From positions 6,944,001-7,008,000 of the forward strand of contig OX579635.1 of assembly GCA_951230915.1 (NCBI GenBank): a stretch of DNA of 64,000 nucleotides, written 5' to 3'. The notes under the pieces were generated by a model. That model was not told the DNA's origin, searched no databases, and saw only the letters and a program-made list of their open reading frames with translations. Origin of the DNA: Antitrichia curtipendula. Lineage: Eukaryota; Streptophyta; Bryopsida; Hypnales; Leucodontaceae. The position numbers and the translations under genes are program-made. Every line of letters begins with the position of its first letter. The stretch's first letter is position 1. Below, piece after piece: positions 12,155 to 23,645 of the stretch.

Positions 12155-13122
12155 TTAACCCCTCATCGCCGAAGGGGACCAAAAGTGTCCTCACAGAAAA
12201 TTCAAAGTGCTGTAACTTTTGCATCCGATGTCCAAATTCAATAAAACTTGTTGGTAAAGTTGCGCTCTCTCTTCTAGTTTATGTGGTACAATTTTCAGAT
12301 CAATAAAAGCTTTATTGATTTCTTGAAAGCCAATCGAAGTTCATAGGTTCAATTTGAATTCACCAAACTGCATTTGAAGGCTGCAACTTCGGGGGCTTGT
12401 ATCTCCTTCATCCAATGTTCGTTTTCAATAAAATTTGTTGTGTTATGTTCCCCTTTAAGTCTAGTTAATGTGGTTAAATTTTCATGTCAACCCAACTTGT
12501 TTTGAATGCTTGGGAGCAATTCGAAGTTCAAAATCCAGACATTTTTGCATTACAGTGAACTTCAGCGGCTTATAACTTCTTCATAAACGGTTTGTTTTCA
12601 ATAATTTTTGTTGGAAAAGTTGCACATACTAATCTAGTTATTGTGGTAAAAATTTCACATCAATAGAAGAAGTTATGATTCATTGAGAAGAATTTTAGTA
12701 GAGGTAGGTTCAGCCATAGATATGTTTTTTTGCTACTTTTTTCACTGTTTTTGATATTTCAAAACAATTTTGCGAATGCAATGAGTCAATTAAATGTGTT
12801 TTTTTTCCACCAAAGTGTTTGTCTTTTGGTTTAGAATCACTTTTTAGTTTAGAGTTTTTTCATTTGAGTAGGTTTAGAAATCGAATTCCACCTCCAAATG
12901 TGTTTTTAGGAAAATTTCAGCATCTTTTTGCAACACTAAAACATTATAATCTTTCAATCTATACGGTCAAATGACCCCAAATTTTACTGACGCCATATAC
13001 AACATGCACACTACAAAATTGTACGGTTGAGATTTTCATAACTTACTCACATTTAGACTTATAACACTTGAAAAGCAAGGTTGTTTTTTGACATGGTTAG
13101 AGCTTCGGCGGTGAGGGGTTAA
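12155..13122. mobile_element. TTAA-flanked MITE with CCCCTCA termini (piggyBac-like)
   Basis: A 960-bp non-coding element (12159-13118) lies between two TTAA sites (12155-12158 and 13119-13122). Its ends are inverted repeats matching at 15 of 16 positions: CCCCTCATCGCCGAAG on the left and the complement of CTTCGGCGGTGAGGGG on the right. Inside are about three direct repeats of roughly 180 bp (starting near 12204, 12381 and 12561), each with a TAACTT...CAATAAAA.TTGTTG core. TTAA target duplication plus C-rich termini is the hallmark of the piggyBac superfamily. There is no transposase, so it would be non-autonomous. A related partial copy is at 60870-61391. Confidence 0.65.
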
Positions 13123-13344
13123 CCCCTAAACGCTCAAACGACCATTTTTTGGTCACTTGCCCACTTTGGGTGGAATTTTTGGGTAGAAAAAGAATTTTCT
13201 TTTTTAAAAACCCTCCTCAAGATTGGATTGTCTTTCAATATTAATATTCAAAATTCAGATTGCTATAGTCAAACAAAAATTATAAGAAAAATAGCACAAA
13301 GTGTCTAAAATTGGCTAGTGGAGGGCTTCCTTTCGACAAAATAT
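13123..13344. other. Possible second TTAA-element end
   Basis: Directly after the right TTAA the sequence reads CCCCTAAACGCTC, similar to the terminus of the element at 29997. It may be the left end of another copy sharing the TTAA site; no right end was found. Confidence 0.25.
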
Positions 13345-13428
13345 TCTTAGCGGAACATTGATTGTTCACTCCCAACATCCACCTCCGGAGGTGGATGTTG
13401 GGAGTGAACAATCAATGTTCCGCTAAGA
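13345..13428. repeat. Perfect 84-bp palindrome without spacer
   Basis: Two 42-base arms (13345-13386 and 13387-13428) are exact reverse complements with no loop; the centre is ACCTCC|GGAGGT. Identity ends abruptly on both sides. It could extrude as a cruciform or give a hairpin transcript. No duplication of flanking bases was seen to mark it as a transposon. Confidence 0.95.
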
Positions 13429-14229
13429 TTATTCCTTTGTTCTCTTAACTTTCTATTACATCCGTCCATCTCGCCATTATCCATCCTCCATTGTTCATTC
13501 TCAACATTTGAACAAAAAGGTGGTCACGGCTTGTTCAATATTCGTCACTTCTCATTGGCCCCTCAAAGCACTTTCCATTGTTCATTGTTCACACTTCACA
13601 CTTCACACACCACTTGAACATGCCGTGACTACCCCTATTGATGACTGATCGACTGATCCTGACACGCACTCCTCTTCTTTCAGACCGTTATCCAATCCTG
13701 CCACCCACTGTCCCCTTGGAGAGAAATATCTGGACTTCCAGATAGTCCAAAGCTTACTACAGTAGACTCTAGAAGCCAGCCATCCGACCGCCGAAAAGGT
13801 CGAGGCCTCATACAAAAGCTGCTGCCCTCGGCTTGCAAGAGTCGCTACTGTAGCTCAAGGGTCGCACTTCACTGAATAACAACATACGTGATCAAATCCA
13901 ATCGACAGCTGCAAATTCATCTAGACACACAGGTGGTGTGATCCCCCAAGTCTCTCTTATCTTCTCAAATCCCATCCAACGGGCGTCGACAGAGGAAGAA
14001 AATCTATGTTCACAAACAAAAAGAGTGCATTCTCAGAACGTTCTCAGAAGGTTTGATTGTGCTTGCCAATAGTTCTGTCTAGTTGTAGAAGAGAGTGAGA
14101 GCTTTGATCCATTTTCGTTCGATAATCGAAGCTTACGGTGCTCCCCGAGTTTTCGGTTCATTCTTGAGTTCGGTTTATGAATGTGTCAGTGGTGTTATTG
14201 CTATTGAGGAATCGAGATTCTAGCTAGAG
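13429..14229. promoter_or_regulatory. Probable promoter and 5' leader of the 14230 gene
   Basis: About 800 bp without a supported gene. The stretch just upstream of the ATG (14100-14229) is CT/TG-rich, like a plant 5' leader. No clear TATA box was identified. Confidence 0.35.
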
Positions 14230-16331
14230 ATGGCGTTGTTGCAGCGATATACCTGTTGTTGTACTACTACGTCACTTGCGAGTCCCGTTGTTAGTTTCAG
14301 TTTGCAGCCTCAACGGTCTGTTTTGCAATTGCAGCGAGCTCAAAAAAGGAAGCTACGATTCTCAGTCCGTCGAGCTTCTTTTAGAAAGGGAGGCGATGTT
14401 GCTCTTCCGCAGGAGGAGGCGGGCCAACAGGTTAGTGTGGTGATCGACTCCTTTTTGATAAGATTTGTGCATAATATTAATTGTTTCGAAGTTATGCGAA
14501 CTGAATTGGAGTTTCTTTTTTGGTGCTGGGAAGTAAGAGCATTGTTGTGTATTGTTTAATTCTGGAACGATTTGTTTGTGAATTGTGCTTGGAGTCTCAG
14601 TGGCCAGCTTCTTTTTGCTGTTAAGGATAGTGAATAGTGTTGTTGTGTATCAATTGTTTGAGGTAGTGGTTGCGATACTGGACTTTGTTCGTTGGAAGAA
14701 GTCTCGTCGCTAGTCATTTGACCTCAAGTGCCGTCTGAATTTGTGTTATTCTCTATTTCGCAACACTTGGAGATTTTTGCATGATGACGGATATACTAAG
14801 ACTACTTTTCGTTGAAATTCTGTATCATTTCTTTCTAAGTTATGCTCAGTGTGAGTTTTCATGCTCAGCTTCTTTTTTCTGGGAATGAGTAATATTGTTG
14901 TGTCAACGTCAACTTCGTTAAATTGGCATAATTTCTCTTTTGAGAGCGCGTAACCTGAAATGTTTATCTGTGACAGTCCTAGTTTTCAGATCTTTGTGCA
15001 CGTGAATGTCACAATCGCGCCGATCTGACTAAAACCCTAACAAAATTTCTGATGTAAATAGTTGAGGCCAGGGTTGTGATACTGGTTAGTTGGAATTCCA
15101 TAGTTAAATTGGTCCACAAGAGCCTAACTTCTTGTATTCACTATAATTACTCATCCCTAACTTAGGGAATTTTGGTTTTGCAAGATGACAGATGTACTGT
15201 CAATGTGGTGAAATGCTTTATACGGTCAGATTTTTAATCTGATAAGTGTATGATTTTTTGACATATGGGTGCTCAACTGCATGGAAACTTACTGAATGGA
15301 ATTCGCAAACCAAATCTGCAATGTTTTGTCGTTTTCTTCTATTGACTTGACGAAGTCTCAGTGTCTTAATTAGATTACGTTGTTGCAGTTTTTCAAGGAC
15401 GAGTCGACTGGTGTTGTCTGCTATCACGACGAGCACGGTGATGTTACTTGCGAGGGTTGGGACGAAGGCCCTCACTTTCAGCCCGACCTCCAGCAGCCCA
15501 CTCTGAGGTCAGTATACAGCACTCCCAACTTTCTGCATTTAAAATTTTGTATTAGGTAACTCAAACTTGGAGCCTCGTTGAGTTGCGCAAACTAATGGGA
15601 GAAGGCTCGCGTACTTGTCCACAACCAAGCTCCAAATTTGAGTTATTTAGCATAATCTCATTGAGGATGCTGCAATCATGGGTTAATTGATGGTGAATAC
15701 AGAAGATCCTGAAAAACTGAGTATCATAATAGAAACTGGAAAGAAAGGATCGAGTGGTTATAACTCTTCTTCTTGAATGGCTGCCTACTATTACAATGCA
15801 AGGCTCTGTTAGGGTTTATCAAAGTTTGTAATTTCAGTCTCGTGATTAAGTTGTTTGTTTTTGAGGCTGACCCTACCACAACCTCATCTCAAAGTTCTGG
15901 CCGCCTTGTAACCTCAATTTCTTTACATTTCAAGCGCCCACGAATGTCACAAACATTTCCCATTAGTCCACATCGCCTCCATTCGCAATGTTACAAACTT
16001 TTGCCATTCGAGAGCACAACTCTTGAGCTTTGATACCCTTACAAGAGATATGTAGCTTCGATAGCTATGGAAGGTGTACTGTAAAGTAACGTTATTTTTT
16101 GTTCTAGTTAGTCCGTGAGGAACATTTGTCTTCGCGAATATTTGGAATTGTAAATGATTTGTATTCCTTACGATTTGAATTCACTTCCGCAGGCGCCGAA
16201 GGTTCACTCCCAGAAGTCCCGTGCAAGGCAGAAGTGCCCATGAAGTTGTCAAATTCGAGAATGTTGAAGGCAGAATGGGCGACTCCCTAATCGAAGTCGC
16301 AAACGAGAGTCTGGAGTGCTCAGAGCTCTAG
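14230..16331 (+). CDS. Putative plastid-targeted protein of unknown function
   Basis: Three exons, 14230-14430, 15389-15507 and 16193-16331, join in phase through GT-AG introns (CAACAG|GTTAGT, CTGAG|GTCAGT) and encode 152 residues. Residues 1-50 are rich in Ser, Thr, Arg and Gln with few acidic residues, as in a chloroplast transit peptide. Exon 2 encodes the likely conserved core, FFKDESTGVVCYHDEHGDV followed by TCEGWDEGPHF, with two cysteines and many acidic residues. Exon 3 is basic at first (RRFTPRSPVQGR) and acidic at its end (ENVEGRMGDSLIEVANESLE). I do not recognise a named domain; the core resembles a small conserved plant family, but the function is unknown. Exon phases agree and there are no internal stops, so the gene is probably functional. 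The ATG lies in a suitable leader. Confidence 0.75.
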
Positions 16332-17510
16332 ATTCCATGATTTGGTGCACCTCTGCTTCATGGCAAATACTGTCTACGCTGAAGACTCAAGATACTTAAG
16401 TTCCAATGCAGTTCTTAATAATCCCAAACTAGCACAAACTTGGTTGTCTGAGCTTCAATTCAAGACATACAACATTATTAGCCCATGAAAAATGGGGTAG
16501 CTCGCTGATCTCCACTTGCTTCAGGTTTTGAGTCTGTCAACTGCAGAGTACCCTACCTCCAAGCGTTTACTGTGGGGAATGTCCTGACTTGCTTAACCCT
16601 GGAACGCCGCACATGACAATCCCATGTGCTGGAAAGAGTTCGAAAGCATTTTTTCCATCCGTATTTTTCTTGTTGACCTTTTTCATGTTGGGTTGTGAAG
16701 AGTATCCAATTGAGTTTGTAGTCTTGCTAATGTTTGTTTTTACATAGATGAGAAGTTAGTAAAAAAAACGGATCACAAAATGTGCTGTTTTAGTGAATTT
16801 TGGGAAGTTGTTGCTCTATGCTCTAAATCTGAAATTTCTCCACAAAAATGATATTTCTTGAGTTTGAGCCCAACTAACAAAATGAAGGTCATCTGCTCTA
16901 GTTTCGACTCCAATTTGAATTCTGAATTTTTTTTCTAATATTGAATATTTTATTGCAATTTGAACTTTGCATGAATTTTCAATGTCTATTGAATTCTAAT
17001 TATAGAATGACATGGAAATTGAATTCACACTATGATGTTCTTCATTGTAATATATATGCATGGTGAAATTATTTTGCAAAGTTTTTGAAATAATTTTCTA
17101 TTTGATGTGATTTTTCTTCACTTTTTCTTCAAAAATTCTCAGAAAAATCAAAATTTTCGGTGAATTAAAGAAGATATGTAATTTCATCTCTGAAAATAAA
17201 TATAAAGTTTTTCATACATATCCAGTTGCAAAATGGCAGCAAACTGAGCCATGGCCAGTGAGGCTTGAAATCAATCTTCTTAGGTAAGTCCTTTAAGGGT
17301 TAAGAAGGTTACGCAGATGCTAAGATGGTGTGAAGCTTTGGCTGTAAACACATTCTGATTAGTGATAATCCCCGTGTAACCGGATTTTTTTCTTACACCC
17401 GTGGCTGATATGTGTAACTTGGCTGATATGTAAATATATTGATTCAGTTGAATGAAAGAGTAACTTGGTCCCAGTTGGGTATTGCCTTCACCCTACGCAT
17501 GGGCTGTTAC
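16332..17510. other. 3' flank and intergenic, no gene
   Basis: Contains the likely 3' UTR of the upstream gene and then AT-rich sequence. No coding frame is supported. Confidence 0.45.
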
Positions 17511-19671
17511 TTAGGGCCGGTTTATACTTGGGGCCGGATTGAAGGCCGGCCGGAACTCTCCAAGTTTGGACCAATAGAATCTCTCAATTTCGCCAAATCC
17601 GGTCGAAGGGCTTTATACTTGGGGCCGGATGGAACCATCACTCATCCTACGTGTCGGCTTAGGTGGCATGGTTTTGGCGCCAAACCATCCGGCCCCAAGG
17701 GAGCAATCGGGACAAGGTTTTGGGTGGCCCGAACTCTCATCTTGGGCCGGATGGAGCCCTTCCGTTGGTTCCTACAAATCTCCACCATTGATGAAAAGAA
17801 TTTTATTTTTTATTTTATTTACGAACTCTTTGATTTTACAAATAAACTAGATAAGAAAGTGAAACAAGAGAGTTTTGGTCTGCTTGTCCTGTCAGACTGA
17901 AGATTTACGTTCTGTCACTGATTTTGCTGCTAATCAGTAATCAATAATTATTTTTCATTTATGGGATTACAGATTTGCAGCGAAGGCAGTGATTAGCCAT
18001 ATGTTAATAGAGCCCCTGGAGATAATTATAATGAAGATTTCTAAAATTTTAATTTTAATTTCTAAATAAAAAAATAATGATTTAAAAAAGAATTTCAACA
18101 TAAGAAAAAAACTTCAAGAAAAAACATTAGAATATTTATTTCTATTTCTATTTTCCACTAAAATATTCTATAATTAAAATCCACATGCTTTACACCTTGA
18201 GTCTAGACCCATTTCTTTCCCCAAAAAATAATTAAAAAATAATTAGGGCTATTTGCATAAGTGTCAATATAGAATTGAGATTGAACTTGAAAGTAAGGAA
18301 TAATACTAATGATACTAAGATAAATTTGCATATGATAGGCAAACCACCTATGACATGCACCTAGGAAATGACCCATTAGAGTCTTACATCAATCCATGAC
18401 AAAAAAAATGCAATAGATGAAATTAGGACTTAATTAAGTTGGTTAGTGGCCAAATCAATGTCTTGGGTGATGGTGATGGAGCTATTAGTGATTAATTTAG
18501 AAACTTCTACCTTTTTAGTACCAATTCATCAAAGTAATTGATTTTTTTCTTCCTTTATGTTGCAACCCTGTTATAAAATATTGTAATTGCTTTAGGTAGT
18601 AGGATAGCCATCAAGCATACACTAATTTTTTGTTGGTTTTGGAGTAGTGTACAGACTCTTTTAAGCCAATTGGACAATATACTTCAAAAATTTATAAAAA
18701 ATTCATACTTTATAAATAAAAATTCAACTACTCTCTTTATTTCTCACTATTATGTTTGTATGGAAAAAATCTGAATTTTTTTGCCAATTGTCACAAGTCA
18801 AAACACTCATTATGTCTTACATAGGCATGTTTACTTTAAAACATTCTGCATTTGTATAGTCACCATGTTGCAAAAGTAGGAAAATAGGGAATGTGACTTA
18901 ATGTACATTGACTACATAAATAATAAAAAAAATATATTATAATATATGAAGTATGCTTTCATTTAAATATGATTTTAAAAAATTAAAAATTAAATAGAAA
19001 AAATAAGAAAGGAAAGGAAAAGTTTCAAGCTTTTGTTTTTGTTTTTAATTCTTTCTTTCGGAATACAAAAACAAGAAGAGAAAAGAAAAGATTCAAATAA
19101 AATAATTTTTTTTTCCCAATAGAAGATAGGAAAGAAAACAAAAACGTTAAAAAATATTAAAAAACCTCTCTTCTATTTTTGAAATAGATAAAGTAGGAAT
19201 AAAAAAAAGGATTTTAAAAAATATTAAAAAATCTCTCTTCTATTTTTGAAATAGATAAAGTAGGAATTAAAAAAAAGATTTTAAAAAATCTTAAAACTAT
19301 CTTTTCTATGTTTTAAATTGCACAAATAAGAAGAAAAAAGAACCAAAAACTAAAAAAATCTCTCTTTTATTCTTTTGAAATAGAAAAAATAAGAAGAGAA
19401 AGGAAATATTCACGTTTTATGTTTTTTTATTTGAACATTAAGAAAATACAAGAGCACATTAATCCTCAATCCGGCCCTAGAATTCAACCTCACCACTTTA
19501 CATTACTTGGGGCCGGAGTGATTAATCCTCAATCCAGCCCCAAAATCCGACCTCACCACTTTACATTATCTAGGGCCACAGTGGTGAATTGGGGCCGGAT
19601 TGAAGGCCGGATTGATGGCAAATCCGGCCGGCCTTCCATCCGGCCCCAAAGCGTGTATAAACCCGCCCTTA
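17511..19671. mobile_element. PIF/Harbinger-like non-autonomous element with TTA duplication
   Basis: An element of 2155 bp (17514-19668) is flanked by TTA on both sides (17511-17513, 19669-19671). The termini are imperfect inverted repeats of about 45 bp: GGGCCGGTTTATAC... on the left and the complement of GTATAAACCCGCCC on the right. Many subterminal copies of GGGGCCGGAT in both orientations occupy the outer 250 bp. The interior is very AT-rich and has no transposase. TTA/TAA duplications with G-rich termini are typical of PIF/Harbinger and Tourist-like elements. Confidence 0.75.
19140..19400. repeat. AT-rich tandem repeat, ~66-bp period
   Basis: Three to four degenerate copies of a unit containing CTCTCTTCTATTTTTGAAATAG followed by AAAGTAGGAAT lie inside the Harbinger-like element; the first two are nearly identical. 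Confidence 0.6.
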
Positions 19672-20458
19672 ATTTTTATTTACAGATCGCCGACTCAGAC
19701 GCCTGCATACCGTTCTGGACACAATGCCGTTGAAAATTGGCATTTTTAACGTCAAATCGAAATTTGGTTCTACCAAAGTTATTGGGTACCAAATTTGCCG
19801 TATGGAACCCATAACATGTTGTGCAAGAGCCTGCTACTTGAGCAGATTATTATGCACAATGTGATATCTTAACCCTAAATAGATCAAGAGTCATGGTGGC
19901 GAATGAATTGGAAAGTGCCATGTGTAACTGATATAAAATATCACACTAGGTCGGATCTTGGCTTCAAGCAGATGGAGATTCATGGTCGAATGCCATGCAT
20001 GCCCCGGAACCTTCTCTCAATAACACCCTCTAAGGTATTGTTGTACTTGTCCTACCATAACACTTCGTTTTACACTTTACAATTCAACACTCCACTTTGA
20101 CCTGCAGAAAAGTTTGTGCACTTGAATCTCATTAGTTGGAAATCATCTAAATTAGATTCTTTATTAGTGGATCTCATTAGCGGATTGTAAAAACAATTAA
20201 AGGTTTTCATCCTCCTCTCAACCATGAACACTCTGCCACATCAGCTTCACAAGCTTGCATTGACATTATGCCTTGTTAAAGACTCGAGACTCTGTGATCA
20301 CAGAAGACGCTTAGAAGAAAAAGAATTGCAATTGGTTCTCACTTGTGTCTCCGAAGCACTTCCAGTGGGAGAGACGACCATGCCACTCATCTCAGACTTC
20401 ATAATTCGTCAAACTGGTTTCTCAAAATAGCCGATCAAGACAGAGAAAGAGCAGAAGG
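19672..20458. other. Intergenic, no gene recognised
   Basis: Nothing supported. The short plus-strand open frames here have no recognisable content. The last 50 bases hold the 3' flank of the minus-strand methyltransferase gene. Confidence 0.4.
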
Positions 20459-23265
20459 TTATGCGGCTGCGCTTGAAACGCGTTGAAATAGTAATCTGAA
20501 GATACATCCTCCGTTGGCAACAGCATGAATTTCTCTCTCCGTTGCAACTGGGAGGGGGCTTTCCAATAGCCAGCCCTCTGAGTTACACATCGCAGACCCA
20601 GGCAAGTGCACACGAGCAAAATTGGCATTTTCGTCGAACTGGACTCTCATATCCTTGGCCACTTCCTCAACATCAGATTGTAGGAATACCTGCTCAAAAC
20701 ACCAAGTATTAGTGGATGACTACTCTCCACTTAACATTTCTTTAGCAGTTGTGAGAATTCACCCTTCTCCAGTGTTGATGGAAACCATAAAACAAAGACT
20801 CACAAGTTTGAGATTCACTGTAAAGACTATGCGCAGTGAGTCTTCTTCCTAAAGCTTCTGGTATCTCCCACCGCAGATGAACTCAAGATTGTGCACAAAA
20901 TGAATCTAGATTCCTTTTCCAAAGGTGTCAAGGCCGCTCCTCAAGAATGTTATGCAATCAGGCACATAAAACACAACAAAGCATTTTCAAAAGTAAGATC
21001 TTGTTACCTGACCACCAATTGGAAGACGCTTTTCAAGAGCCTCAACTAAAGACTTCTGTACTATTCGTCTCTTCCGGTGCTTCTGCTTAAAATGTGGGTC
21101 TGGGCACTGCATATCAAGCAAGAAGATGACGTAATACGTGACTCCCACAGCTCATGCACACTGGCATGCCTGCTCAAGTAAATAAAAAAAAAACTGCACG
21201 AAAATTTGCATGTGAGCGATACTAATACTAGGTCACATTCCAGACATCATGCCTACCACTGGATTTTAAATGGCAAAGGAATGTGGCCAACTGTTTCAGA
21301 ATAGCTTACCAATATTGAAACAAGCCTAAGTGGACCGGGGTATTTCAACAGTATTGCATCCAGAGCAAGTGTTGCATTTGCTACCATGAAATGGCTGCAA
21401 CCAAGAGAAAGCAAAAATTATATATCAACAAAGAGAAGAACTCACAATGGTTATTTGGACTTCTGCCCTAAACAAACTTGTAACTATACTCTTCTGTCTA
21501 CTTAGTGTGGGTTCCGAAGTAAGGTGCGCGCTCTACCTTTCCTTAAAGCATAGGAGCGTGAATAGTGTTATCATCAACCCATTAGATTCTAAATAGGTGG
21601 ATGCAAGATGATTCGTGCAGAAAACAAATCACTCAAAATGAAGTGTCCTATTCTAGGTAAGAGTGAAGTTGCTGCACTTCATCCCATAGAAACAATGAAG
21701 GATATCAGTAATCATCAGACTCTTCAGACATCATCTGCTCTCATCCATCGACCAAAAAAACGTCCAAAAAGGAACAGATTAAGTTGAGGAAACTTACATG
21801 TTCGTAAGGCAAAGCTCCTCAGCCCATAATGTTGAACGCTGCAACAACTGCAGGACACAGTAATCAAAGAGTAAGAAACAATATCTCAACAACTTAAAAC
21901 GGAACTAATAGCTCAGGAACCTTGGGATGTAAAGTAAGGCTTGTCACAAACTGCCTTATACATTGAATACCCAAGTCTCTTCTGCTAGTCTCTTGCACTA
22001 GTACGTCGAATATGCACAAACCTTATCACGTATGTCTATGCCCAAAAAATTGCAAGATCCTACGCTCCTTTTGGCCAAGACCATTAACAGTCTACCACTT
22101 CCTGCAAGGAAGCCAACAAATTTAGCAATGCAAAGTAGAATTTCAATCATCTACTAGGCGTTAGCCATAAGTACACTTCCCTCATCGCCCAAGCACATCA
22201 CCATGGAAAGAGAGTAAAATATCCTACCGGCCAGTATTTGAAATCTCGTGTAAATTACAGAAAAATCCTGTTGAAAACCAAGGGTAGCACTTACATACCA
22301 CAGCCGATATCCACATGAAGAGGTAACAGTGGGTCTGCAAATTCATTCTCCCATGCTGGAGGAACAGTAGGAGCCTGCGAATATGACCAAAGTTTAAAAA
22401 ACATTCAAAGTCCCAAAAAAACTTTCCCTCTTCAAGCAATAAACAGTCAATAGTTTCATATTCAAGGATAAGGAGCAGCTATATAGCAGAGAATGCAATG
22501 GAATAAATACTCGAAACATTGTTGTTGTTCACTAGAAATCCCACACGTATGTGCCAAATCCAGAAACCTATGTCAGAAAAATGTACTGTGCAATGCAAAC
22601 AATTAGTCAGGAGGATTCGATACAGACCGTAAGAGAAGCCTTGTTAGGATTTACATGCTGGCGTACCCTCACCCCTCCGACCTGCTCAACACAAAATGGG
22701 TACATTGAGAAGAATTTGAATCGGACAACACACCGTAAAATTCTTGAGTAGAGGCGGCATGGCACCTTTTGAGAACAGTGCCAACTACGTTTGTTTAGAG
22801 CAAAATCAGGTCAATCAAAGCAAGTCCGGCAAAATTAAAGTTCTAAATTACTCACATATGAAGTCAATGGCTCATAGGTTTCCAAAGCTCTCATTTGTTC
22901 AAATTCATTACACCTTTGCAAACAAGGATTCCATTATGCCAATTCAAAGGACTCTACATAATGTTATGACTCAAATTGCAACCACAAAGAATTGGAGAAA
23001 CTTGAAGTACCACCAGAGTTGCTGATAAGGAGGCATCAACCTCAAAAAGAAGAAAGGGGATGATTTCAGATGTCGCAATACGTGCGAAGAAACAGACCTG
23101 GCTTGAACTTAGCTCAAGCTCTGAATACTCCTTCTCCACTAACTGCATAGCGCGCACATCGGCACTGCATTGCACACGAAAGCGAGGAGCCGGAAATTGT
23201 TGCAAGTGCAGGGAAGGCAACAGGCCCCGACTTGCTGCACTGCCGAACCACACTGTCCGCATCAT
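20459..23265 (-). CDS. tRNA (guanine-N7-)-methyltransferase, TrmB family, probably plastid-targeted
   Basis: Makes N7-methylguanosine (normally position 46) in tRNA using S-adenosylmethionine. Eight exons on the minus strand join in phase: 23098-23265, 22628-22681, 22299-22374, 22022-22101, 21798-21847, 21310-21394, 21008-21106, 20459-20689; total 280 residues. All introns are GT-AG. Residues 1-35 look like a transit peptide. VRVRQHVNP (exon 2) is the family's N-terminal signature. The methyl-donor loop DIGCGSGR lies at 96-103. The hallmark CPDPHFKQKHRKRR lies at 172-185, followed by LPIGGQ and VFLQSDVEEVA. The length fits plant organellar forms, which lack the long fungal extensions. The start chosen is the first of two tandem ATGs (23265, 23262); the frame is open further upstream, but that sequence is Cys/Phe-rich and not transit-like. 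Head-to-head with the P3 gene. Confidence 0.92.
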
Positions 23266-23645
23266 TGCAACTAGAGCTCCGCCTTCTTGCAAGGCTAACT
23301 TCGACGAAACCAACCCAACCAACCCAACAAAGTCACCAAACACCCATCCTCTAAACCAGCAGCAAATTCCGCAAATCGAAACAAAATACGGAGAAATTGG
23401 GTAACGAATTGAAATGAAATCCTCCAAATGTGTCGTAGATTGAATACAGAATGCTGGACAGAACGAGCAAAATGCCCGGACGTTACCTGGGCAATATCCG
23501 TCCATACCCGGACCGTAAACCCTAAACCCTGCTTAAAACTCTTGGATTTTGGCCTGCCTGATTCCTTTCGAAGCTCTGCGTGTAAACTTCGCGGTGTTTT
23601 TGTGTAGGAGCTTGTGCCAGGTTCGAAAGCTGAGCAACATCAGCC
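23266..23645. promoter_or_regulatory. Shared head-to-head promoter region
   Basis: The start codons of the methyltransferase (minus) and P3 (plus) are only 380 bp apart, so this interval must hold both promoters and both 5' leaders. It contains a telo-box close to the P3 side. No strong TATA box was seen, as is common for translation-machinery genes. Confidence 0.6.
23517..23530 (+). promoter_or_regulatory. Telo-box (AAACCCTAAACCCT)
   Basis: Two overlapping AAACCCTA-type units lie 116-129 bp upstream of the P3 ATG. Telo-boxes are well-known elements of plant ribosomal-protein and translation-factor promoters, active in dividing tissue. Confidence 0.7.

Noticed and set aside
17439..17900. 153-codon plus-strand frame
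   Set aside because: It spans the border of the Harbinger-like element and its GGGGCCGGAT repeats; no protein-like conservation.
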